16,772 nt of DNA from Deltaproteobacteria bacterium (lineage in GTDB: Bacteria; Desulfobacterota; Desulfarculia; Adiutricales; Adiutricaceae), in the NCBI GenBank assembly GCA_031257955.1, contig JAIRNQ010000104.1, forward strand, positions 1 through 16,772, given 5' to 3'. The notes beneath the pieces are model-generated. The model had not been told where the DNA came from. It was given only the letters and a program-made list of their open reading frames with translations, and did no database searches. The position numbers were made by a program, and so were the translations under genes. This document shows positions 7,247 through 14,271 of this stretch, in pieces (the stretch's first letter is position 1; the number at the start of each line of letters is the position of its first letter).

Positions 7247-7591
7247 TTGTATACAAAAAAACAGTTAGAATTTTTAACGAGTCAAGCCCATTGGATTTGG
7301 TGGAAAACAGTGGAGGAGGCCATGAAATATCCAGATATGCTTATCGCGCAAATAATGGATATTGGTCTCACGAAAGATGTTGGCGAGCTTGAATCTTTAT
7401 TTAGTAAACAAGAACTGTCTAAAATTATAAAAGAGTCTGAAATTGGTCAATTTAAACCAGAATCTTGGTCATTTTGGCATCACAGGCTTAACTTGATTAG
7501 ACCTACCGACCCGGTTCCGCCTATGCCTCTTAGACCTTGTGGCAAGGATGAATTCATACCATACGAGTTCAATGAACAGTGGAAGTTTTAA
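7247..7591 (+). CDS. Putative antitoxin partner of an AbiEii-like toxin
   Basis: This small soluble 114-aa protein begins at a TTG; GAGG lies 6 nt upstream in GAGGTGAAATTTG. It has Trp-rich ends (HWIWWKTVEEAM and ESWSFWHH) around a helical middle (MLIAQIMDIGLTKDVGELES) and a Pro-rich tail. Short proteins of this layout, with an aromatic start, a statement like 'I.x.I..G..xD...L', and a following AbiEii-type gene, are common as the first gene of nucleotidyltransferase toxin modules. I do not recognise a DNA-binding motif, so neutralisation could be by contact or by a mechanism unlike AbiEi. The TTG start and AT-rich codon use set it apart from the GC-rich genes on either side and suggest acquisition. 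The role is inferred from the downstream neighbour; the protein itself is not recognised with certainty. Confidence 0.65.
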   Translation: MYTKKQLEFLTSQAHWIWWKTVEEAMKYPDMLIAQIMDIGLTKDVGELESLFSKQELSKIIKESEIGQFKPESWSFWHHRLNLIRPTDPVPPMPLRPCGKDEFIPYEFNEQWKF

Positions 7592-7679
7592 ATTGATTAT
7601 TAAAGACTAATTCTTTCATTTTGACACATTACCATTAACGTCAAAAAAACTTTGGCCATATTTAAAGCCAGCGGCGGAT

Positions 7680-8282
7680 TTGGGCTATGTTTTATATGGA
7701 GGCACTGCGATAACGCTTAGATTGGGACATCGTATGTCTGTTGATTTTGATTTTTTCTCTTCGTCTCCACAAGATAAAGATCAATTATTATTAAAGTTGA
7801 CTTTTTTGAAGGATGCTGAAATTTTTCAAAATAAAACTGATTCATTAGGCTATAAAGTATTTTTCAATAATATTTCTATTAGCTTATCTTTTTTTAATAA
7901 TTTATCTATGGGTAGAGTTGGCATACCTACTTTTTCTCCTGATGGTATTGTAAATATGGCTTCTTTAGAAGATTTACTGGCCTTTAAAATTAAAGTCATT
8001 CAACAAAGAATTCTGGTCAAAGATTACCAGGACGTTGCTGCGTTATGTCGAGCTGGGTATAGTCTATTAGATGGTTTAGCTGCTACTAAGACCTTATTTC
8101 CAGATTGTTCTCCAATTCTTTGCGCAAAATCATTAACGTTTTTTAAAGGGGGCGATTTATACGAATTAAGCGATTCAGATAAAATAATATTGGTTAAATA
8201 CGTAAATGAGCTCGATTTTAAAAATTTACCTATAGTTAAACTACTTTCAAAAGACTTGACGACCAAAGGCCCAAGTCTGTAG
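7680..8282 (+). CDS. AbiEii/AbiGii-like nucleotidyltransferase toxin (5' end uncertain)
   Basis: LYGGTAITLRLGHRMSVDFD is the nucleotidyltransferase core of the AbiEii toxin family: GG(S/T) followed by the D.D metal ligands (D22 and D24 from this start). EDLLAFKIKVIQQRILVKDY matches the family's conserved C-terminal helix with the KD motif. Such enzymes transfer nucleotides to tRNA or other targets and arrest growth. The start is a problem. Homology-like coding (FDTLPLTSKKLWPYLKPAAD) extends in frame to about 7611, just after a TAA, yet that stretch has no ATG, GTG or TTG. The first usable start is the TTG at 7680, which drops about 20 residues. Either the gene has lost its start or a small indel broke it. 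It follows the putative antitoxin gene by 88 nt, probably in one transcript. Confidence 0.65.
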   Translation: MGYVLYGGTAITLRLGHRMSVDFDFFSSSPQDKDQLLLKLTFLKDAEIFQNKTDSLGYKVFFNNISISLSFFNNLSMGRVGIPTFSPDGIVNMASLEDLLAFKIKVIQQRILVKDYQDVAALCRAGYSLLDGLAATKTLFPDCSPILCAKSLTFFKGGDLYELSDSDKIILVKYVNELDFKNLPIVKLLSKDLTTKGPSL

Positions 8283-9242
8283 CAAAGCCCAAAATGTATT
8301 TTTTCGCCAAAACCATAGAATCCTGAATTCTCTGCTTGTTTTGATACTACGTAGTTTTGAAACCTTAACCGATCGGTAAAAACCTCTAAATTCGCTTGAG
8401 CGCTGAAATTTTCACTTTTAATTCCGCATTGTTATTGAACCGCTCTATCCAAAAAGGTGGGTTTTTACGCCTTGATCAACCTTTTATAAATCTACCGAGG
8501 CTACGTTAACGCGTAAACTCGGGCTAGACAACGATGGATTACTGGAAGTTCTTGCGCGTTGGATTGGGCATAAGTAAAAACAGTGCCGCGCATAGCCAAC
8601 GTTCGCTTTCGATTATGGCCTTGTAGGTACAGGCCATGGGCTGGTCAGTGGACTAAAATCCCTCAACGAAAACAGGCCAACGCGCCCGAAAATGGCCTGA
8701 TTTGCGCAACCCGTCGCCAACTGGAAATACCGTCCCCGGCCAGGGAACGCAGTTTAGGTGAAACGCTTCGATTCGATTTTACCTTAAGAGTCCTATAAAA
8801 TCAAATTGGATCAATGAAAAGTATTCAAGATAAAAGCTTTAAAAATTTACAACTTCAAAGCAATTTATTGTATTAAATAGCTTAAAATTACTTTAACAGA
8901 GTAAAAATTGTAAATTAAATAATTTTATTCTTTTAGCAATATCTTTATAATATAAACAGCGCTTAAATAAACCCTCTTATTAGTCTTAAACACCTATAAT
9001 TATGCCATTAATTTGAGCATAGGCAATAAAGAGACCTAAAAACAACCATTTTAACATCTTTCCGTTAATATTTATTACTTGTACATAGTCTATACGATTT
9101 AGCCAGTAATTGGTCTCCAATGGTGACTATAAACTGGCTCATATTGTTCAGGGCGGCCCTTCTTGTCAGCCGGGCGCCAGCCGCAAGGCGGGCCCGGCAA
9201 TCGCCGAAGGGTTCTGGAGAAAACCGGCAGTAAGTGCCCAGG
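8283..9242. other. Non-coding or decayed stretch, no gene recognised
   Basis: Codon-like stretches in 8400-8800 are short and interrupted in all frames, and I recognise no protein. The only open frame of note (8583-8798, 71 codons) has an arginine- and proline-rich unconvincing product. 8800-9100 is strongly AT-rich. Small dyads are ACTACGTAGT (8346-8355) and AGCCAGT (9101-9107) facing ACTGGCT (9133-9139), with ATTGG-TCT-CCAAT inside. GC content rises again at about 9150, just past the end of the first methyltransferase gene. No clear intrinsic terminator for that gene was found. Confidence 0.6.
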
Positions 9243-11744
9243 TTACTTGGTCTCGTCCAGGCCGACCTCCAGGAGGCCCAGGTTCTCGTTCCCGAGAATG
9301 TCCACGACTTTGATGGCTATTTCCTTGCCGTTTGGGGGTACATCATAGTCATGGTAGACGCTTTTAATTTCCAGGGAACGGTTTTTGTTGGTTCTGAATG
9401 TTTGCCAAAGGTTATTAAAGATAACCTTGCCGCTAACTTTGCCGCTACCATTGCCTTCCTGAGCGCCTGCCGAAGGTTCATTTACGGCAAGGCATTCCCG
9501 TTCACCCCCAAAGTCAAAGTCAACGGCCCAGTAATCTACCCAATCGGTCCATTTATTGGTGAGCGTTTCATGGCTAACGCGGCCGCTTTTGTCTTTGGAA
9601 ACTTTAACGACTTGCCCCTGATGCGTAACTACCTGGCTGGCACCTTTTTTAAGGCTAGCTTCCAGGCCATCAAGGTTTTCTTGGGCACCAATGATAGAGT
9701 AATTGGTAAGCTCGACCGCTACTTTGTTACCCCTGAAGTGCGTCTTAACGTCGATATGGGCCAGATCGCCAAAATGGAGCTGGCCGACCCCAGCCGCTCC
9801 CGGGTATAATAACTCCAAAGGTATGTATTTTGGGTATAATTCCAAGCCCCGGGATTTAGCCTCGTCCAAAATGGCGGGAAACAGGCCCTTATCGAACTCA
9901 AAGGCCAGGAGGACTACCCGGTTGAAGCCCGATTTGGTGGCCGCGGAGATGACTCCCTCGAGATAGGGCTTGGTAACCGGATGACCCCCAGGGGTGACGA
10001 CTATCAGGCGACCGACATCTTTGGCCGAGGAGGTGGGCAAACCTTTGGCCCTGGCGGCTTCGTAGGCCTTAAGGACGGACTCGGCAAAGGCGGTAGCCTC
10101 ACCCGTCCCATAGCCAGCCTCATGGCCCGCCGCCTGACCAGCCTTATGGACCGCCTCATGGCCCGCCGCCTGGCCAGCCTTATGGACCGCCTCGGATCCC
10201 GCCTCATGGCCAGCCGCCTGGGGTTCCAGTTGGCCCAAGCTTTCGAGCGCCCCCGGTTCTGGACCCAGGGTGGCGCGGCGTTGGCCTTCGTGGTGGCCAA
10301 GCTCGAGAACTTCGAAGGCTCGGTAGGAATCATTAGCCTTTTTGAGTTCCCTCTGGACGGACAGGAGTCGTTTCTTGGTGGTATGTATGGCCAATTGTCC
10401 CATATCGGCGACTATCCATTTTCGTCCCAATTTCTCGGCCACGGCCGCGGTCGTGCCCGAGCCGCAGAAAAAATCGGCGACCAAGTCGTTGGGGTTTGAA
10501 GACGTTTCGATTATTCGCCTCAGCAGGCCTTCGGGTTTTTGGGTATCGTACCCAAGGGCTTCCGATTCTTGTTCCAACCATTTAACGTCCTGATCGATGC
10601 AACCATTGGTATTATATAAGACACCATTAGTGTTTGGTTGATACGCCCAAATATCTTGATACAATACCCCATCGGTAAGATATTGTTTATACATTGGCTG
10701 GCCGCCACTTTTTTTGGGGATATAAAGTAAATCGGCTTCCAAGGCTTTATCAAGAATAGTTTGCGTTGTCAGTTTTTTGGCGTCAATATTGAGTTTATTA
10801 ATGACCGTTGAGGGAATGGCCCAATGGCGTCCTACCGAAGTGGGGTTGAAACCATGCCAAGGCTGTCCGCTATGGCCGTTTCTTATGCCGGCACCAGTAA
10901 GGTAATTTGGTTGATATATACCATTTTTATCCTGGTATTTAAACCGTGCCTTAATATATTTTGATGATAAAGGTGTTCTTAAGGGATGAAATTGATAGTC
11001 GGCGCTCTTTGAGTAAAAGAATATTACGTCATGAATCGGGCCATATTGTCCGCTTAACTTATTGTGTGAGTTGCTTCTTCTCCAGACGATCTCGCTGCGG
11101 TAATTGGAAGGCCCAAAAATCTCGTCAAGTAAAATTTTGATATAATGCGATATGTTTGTTCCAATATGAACATATATGCTACCGTCATTAGCTAACAAAT
11201 CATGCATCAATAGTAATCGTTCATACATCATACTGATAAACGAATCGGCGCCTTTCCCCCAAGAGTCCCTGTAGGCGACTTTTTCAAGTCTTTCGGGTTT
11301 CTTGTTTAAAGTTCCTTCCCCTATGCCAATGCCAAGGGAATAATCGGCGCCAAGATCGAACGGGGGATCGATATAAATGAGTTTAAGGCCCCCTTGAGTT
11401 TCTATTTCCTCACTTATGGGGCCATTTTTAAGGGAAGACAAGATAAGTTTGTTGTCGCCACGGATCAGCTTGTCGCGCCAGCCATCCGTCGGCCGGTGGC
11501 TTTCGTCGGCCCTAAAGTTGGCCAAGGTGGGCCAGTCGGGCTTTTCCTCCCTGGCCCTATCGACCCTCTCCACGGTCAAAAAAGGGCGCGCCGGGCCGGG
11601 ACCGGTGGCGGCTTTCCCGTTCCAGACCAGTTCGACTTCCCGTTTGTCCCCAAAGAGAAGAAATCGGTACTTATCCGGCAGAGTCTTACCTTCGGCCAGG
11701 CAGCGGTGTATTTCTTGTATTTCCGAGGACGTTAATTTAGGCAT
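9243..11744 (-). CDS. Type III Mod-like adenine-N6 DNA methyltransferase, paralogue 1
   Basis: This 833-aa beta-class SAM-dependent DNA methyltransferase has its motifs in the order IV, target-recognition region, I. An N-terminal domain (1-45, EIQEIHRCLAEG..LPDKYRFLLF) is shared with both neighbours. DPPF (126-129) is the catalytic motif IV. The region 215-395 is unique to this copy and should set DNA specificity. TQKPEGLLRR (401-410) and FFCGSGTT (425-432) form the SAM site. The C-terminal part (about 550-833) ends in a PKD-like segment (WVDYWAVDFDF ... IKVVDILGN). A linker at 510-545 carries 36-bp coding repeats. After YVH it has IGTN where the other two have DFR or DWR. Most proteins of this design are solitary or type III Mod subunits. 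No Res gene follows. The start ATG at 11744 has no good ribosome binding site. Confidence 0.9.
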   Translation of the reverse strand: MPKLTSSEIQEIHRCLAEGKTLPDKYRFLLFGDKREVELVWNGKAATGPGPARPFLTVERVDRAREEKPDWPTLANFRADESHRPTDGWRDKLIRGDNKLILSSLKNGPISEEIETQGGLKLIYIDPPFDLGADYSLGIGIGEGTLNKKPERLEKVAYRDSWGKGADSFISMMYERLLLMHDLLANDGSIYVHIGTNISHYIKILLDEIFGPSNYRSEIVWRRSNSHNKLSGQYGPIHDVIFFYSKSADYQFHPLRTPLSSKYIKARFKYQDKNGIYQPNYLTGAGIRNGHSGQPWHGFNPTSVGRHWAIPSTVINKLNIDAKKLTTQTILDKALEADLLYIPKKSGGQPMYKQYLTDGVLYQDIWAYQPNTNGVLYNTNGCIDQDVKWLEQESEALGYDTQKPEGLLRRIIETSSNPNDLVADFFCGSGTTAAVAEKLGRKWIVADMGQLAIHTTKKRLLSVQRELKKANDSYRAFEVLELGHHEGQRRATLGPEPGALESLGQLEPQAAGHEAGSEAVHKAGQAAGHEAVHKAGQAAGHEAGYGTGEATAFAESVLKAYEAARAKGLPTSSAKDVGRLIVVTPGGHPVTKPYLEGVISAATKSGFNRVVLLAFEFDKGLFPAILDEAKSRGLELYPKYIPLELLYPGAAGVGQLHFGDLAHIDVKTHFRGNKVAVELTNYSIIGAQENLDGLEASLKKGASQVVTHQGQVVKVSKDKSGRVSHETLTNKWTDWVDYWAVDFDFGGERECLAVNEPSAGAQEGNGSGKVSGKVIFNNLWQTFRTNKNRSLEIKSVYHDYDVPPNGKEIAIKVVDILGNENLGLLEVGLDETK
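10121..10192. repeat. 36-bp tandem repeats coding the linker of methyltransferase 1
   Basis: Two adjacent 36-bp units (10121-10156 and 10157-10192) differ by one base, and a partial third begins at 10205. They encode AAGHEAVHKAGQ on the minus strand. The unit is a multiple of three, so copy-number change would lengthen or shorten the linker between catalytic and C-terminal regions without a frameshift. Confidence 0.85.
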
Positions 11745-11820
11745 AAGAAGACCGACACTATACGTAAAGCCAAAACGCGGAACCTTAAAGCCCTCCCGGC
11801 TCTTTGGTATAACCGGGCCC

Positions 11821-11847
11821 CCCGGACCGTAGGAACGCCGGTCCGGG
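11821..11847. other. GC-rich hairpin between methyltransferase genes 1 and 2
   Basis: CCCGGACCG (11821-11829) pairs perfectly with CGGTCCGGG (11839-11847). No T tract follows on either strand, so it is not a standard terminator. In the 180-nt gap it could pause RNA polymerase, stabilise the upstream mRNA 3' end, or bind protein. Confidence 0.5.
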
Positions 11848-11924
11848 TGGCTTCGGACCTGGGAGCTCTGGAACCGTGGAAGCTTCGGACCGTGGCCAAG
11901 TTAAGTCTCTCAGATTCAAGCCGG

Positions 11925-14189
11925 CTACTTGGCGCCCCTTAGGCCGATATCCGTGACTCCCATGGTTTCGTTTCCAAGAATGTCCACGACTTTGACGGCT
12001 ATTTTCTTTCCTCCTGGGCTCTGGCCGTAATCATGGTAGGCGCTTTTAAGCGACAAAGACCGATTTTGCTTGGTCCTAAAGGTCTGCCAAAGGTTATCGA
12101 AGATAAAACGGCCCGACGGGTTAGCCCCTAACCCCCCAGTAAACGGGTCGGTTGTCGCGGCGGCCTCCAGTTCGCTCCCATAGTCAAAATCGACGGCCCA
12201 GTAGTCTATCCAGTCGGTCCATTTTTTGGTGAGCGTCTCATGACTAAGACGGCCGTTTTTGTCTTTGGTAACCTTAATTATCTGCCCTTGATGTACCGTA
12301 ACCTTACCGGATCCACATTTAAGGGAGACTTCAAGACTATCAAGGCTACCTTGCGAGAAATAGATTGAATAATCGGTTAACTCCACCGCGACTTTATTAC
12401 CCTGAAATAGGGGCTTAAAGGCGATATGGGCTAAGTCATGGAAGGCGACTTGGCCGTTTTCCACGGCCCGTTTGTCGAATACCTCGGCCGGTATGTATTT
12501 TGGGGAAAAGTCCAGGCCTTGGGCTTTGGCCTCTTCCAGAAGGACCGGAAACAAGCCCGTTTCGAATTCAAACCCCAGCACGTCCACCCCGGTAACGTTC
12601 AGCTTGCTGGCCTCCGAGATGACTTGGTCCACAAACGGGCGGGTCACGGGAAGGGCAACCGGGCCCAGGGCTACCATCCTGTTTCCTTTCTTGCCATGGA
12701 AAACGCCCAGCCCCTCGACCTTCTCGGCTTTATAGGCCCCGAGGATTAACCGGGCGAAGGCCTTTTCCTTGGCCTCCCGATCCCTTCGGCCGTCGTCGCC
12801 GCCGGATTGCGGCCCGGCGACAAAATGTTGGCGCTCGTAATGGCCAAGGTTAAGCACTTCAAAGGGTCGGTATGGTTTGTTCGCTTTTTTTTGTTCCCTT
12901 TGTACGCCAAGAAGTCTTTTTCTGGTGGTATGAATGGCAAATTTACCTATGTCAGCCGCGATCCATTTTCGGCCCAACTTTGCGGCCACGGCCGGGGTCG
13001 TGCCCGAGCCACAAAAAAAGTCGGCCACGATGTCGCCTTCGTTGGAAGAGGCTTTGATAACCCGTTCCAGGAGCGCTTCCGGCTTTTGCGTGGGGTAGTC
13101 GACCCGTTCGTTTGACATGATATTGATATAGTCCAATACAAACCAATCTTTAGGTTTTACGCCTTTCTTAGAATCCAAATAATCGACCCTACAAAGGTCA
13201 GGATTGGAATCTAACCACTTAATGTCAATGTCTGTATGATTTTGGATGGGGCTTCCATTAATGTTTCGACCATGCAGCCTAAATTTTCTACCGTCTTTAT
13301 CCGTATATTTATATTTGCTTATGGTTTTATCTGTTAATTCATCAGTGATAGCTTCCCAATTAAAGATATTACGTTTCGACTTGGAATAAAAATAGATATT
13401 ATCGTGTCGTCTTAAGTAACGATCGCCGGAGACGGCCATACCGCGATAACACCAAACAATTTCGTTCTTAAAACAAGAGGTTCCAAAAATTTCATTTAAT
13501 ATGCTGTGAATATTATTACTCATTCGAAAGTCACAGTGAACATAGATACTGCCGTTATTAGCCAATAAACCATGCATTAAGATCAAACGTTCATAAATCA
13601 TGGCCAAATAAGAATCAGTTCCCTTACCCCATGAGTCCCTATAAGCTATTTCTTCCAGAACGCTCCGATTTTTCGTAAAAGTTTCTTCGCCGATGTCAAT
13701 GTCCATGGAAAAATCGGCCCCGACGTCAAAGGGCGGGTCTATGTAAATTAACTTAACCCCACCCGCCCTTTCGATTTCTCCGCGCAGGGGCCCGCTTTTG
13801 AGAGATGAGAGTATCAGTTTGTTGTCGCCCCAGATAAGCTTGTCGCTCCAGCCATCCCCTCCCCCTTCGGCTTTTCCCTTACCCGGGCCAAGCGGGACGG
13901 ACGCCCCAGTCTCGCCTCTCTCGGTCCCGCTTCTCTCGGTCCCGCCTTGCCCCGTCGCGTCTTCACTATGGCTCGATCCGCCACGACCCTCTTCCCTGGG
14001 CCCGTTGACCCGCTCGACCGTTTGGAAGGGCAGGGCCACGTCGCAAACTTCGTTTGACTTCCCGTTCCAAACCAGCTCCACTTCCCGCTTGTCGGCGAAG
14101 AGAACGAATCTATACTTGTCCGGCAGGGGTTTATCCTCGGCCAGATAGCGATTAATCTCCAAAATTTCTCGCGGCGTTAAACGGGGCAT
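11925..14189 (-). CDS. Type III Mod-like adenine-N6 DNA methyltransferase, paralogue 2
   Basis: This 754-aa protein has the same architecture as its neighbours: N-terminal EILEINRYLAE domain, DPPF at 151-154, FFCGSGTT at 391-398, and the conserved C-terminal region ending AVKVVDILGN. Its specificity region (about 240-362, GMAVSGDRYLRRHDN ... NGSPIQNHTD) shares no visible similarity with the others. A Gly/Ser/Glu-rich insertion (about 69-112), partly built from two 15-bp coding repeats (13917-13946), separates the N-terminal domain from the catalytic core and is absent from the other two. The open frame extends to a TTG at 14252. The ATG at 14189 aligns with the MPKL and MVSL starts of its paralogues, so I use it. 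It lies 82 nt downstream of paralogue 3, probably cotranscribed. Paralogues 2 and 3 look closer to each other (GEETFTK, FAIHTTRKRLL) than to 1. Confidence 0.9.
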   Translation of the reverse strand: MPRLTPREILEINRYLAEDKPLPDKYRFVLFADKREVELVWNGKSNEVCDVALPFQTVERVNGPREEGRGGSSHSEDATGQGGTERSGTERGETGASVPLGPGKGKAEGGGDGWSDKLIWGDNKLILSSLKSGPLRGEIERAGGVKLIYIDPPFDVGADFSMDIDIGEETFTKNRSVLEEIAYRDSWGKGTDSYLAMIYERLILMHGLLANNGSIYVHCDFRMSNNIHSILNEIFGTSCFKNEIVWCYRGMAVSGDRYLRRHDNIYFYSKSKRNIFNWEAITDELTDKTISKYKYTDKDGRKFRLHGRNINGSPIQNHTDIDIKWLDSNPDLCRVDYLDSKKGVKPKDWFVLDYINIMSNERVDYPTQKPEALLERVIKASSNEGDIVADFFCGSGTTPAVAAKLGRKWIAADIGKFAIHTTRKRLLGVQREQKKANKPYRPFEVLNLGHYERQHFVAGPQSGGDDGRRDREAKEKAFARLILGAYKAEKVEGLGVFHGKKGNRMVALGPVALPVTRPFVDQVISEASKLNVTGVDVLGFEFETGLFPVLLEEAKAQGLDFSPKYIPAEVFDKRAVENGQVAFHDLAHIAFKPLFQGNKVAVELTDYSIYFSQGSLDSLEVSLKCGSGKVTVHQGQIIKVTKDKNGRLSHETLTKKWTDWIDYWAVDFDYGSELEAAATTDPFTGGLGANPSGRFIFDNLWQTFRTKQNRSLSLKSAYHDYGQSPGGKKIAVKVVDILGNETMGVTDIGLRGAK
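13917..13946. repeat. Two 15-bp direct repeats in the linker of methyltransferase 2
   Basis: TCTCTCGGTCCCGCT and TCTCTCGGTCCCGCC lie head to tail and encode a repeated SGTER-like pentapeptide on the minus strand. They are in frame, so copy-number change would not disrupt the gene. Confidence 0.75.
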
Positions 14190-14271
14190 ATAGTTCGGGG
14201 CGGGCCAAGCCAGGGGCCGGGCAAATGGATGGCCCAAAGTCGGCTTGGGCAAACCGGCCTGGCTGGCCGGG

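Noticed and set aside
7169..7640. TACCATTAACG present at 7169-7179 and 7630-7640
   Set aside because: An 11-nt match in AT-rich DNA could be chance, and the second copy falls inside the toxin reading frame.
8583..8798. 71-codon open frame in the AT-rich stretch
   Set aside because: Its composition is unconvincing, it has no ribosome binding site or neighbour context, and the surrounding frames look decayed.
14190..14252. TTG start giving methyltransferase 2 an extra 21 residues
   Set aside because: The internal ATG at 14189 aligns with the starts of both paralogues.
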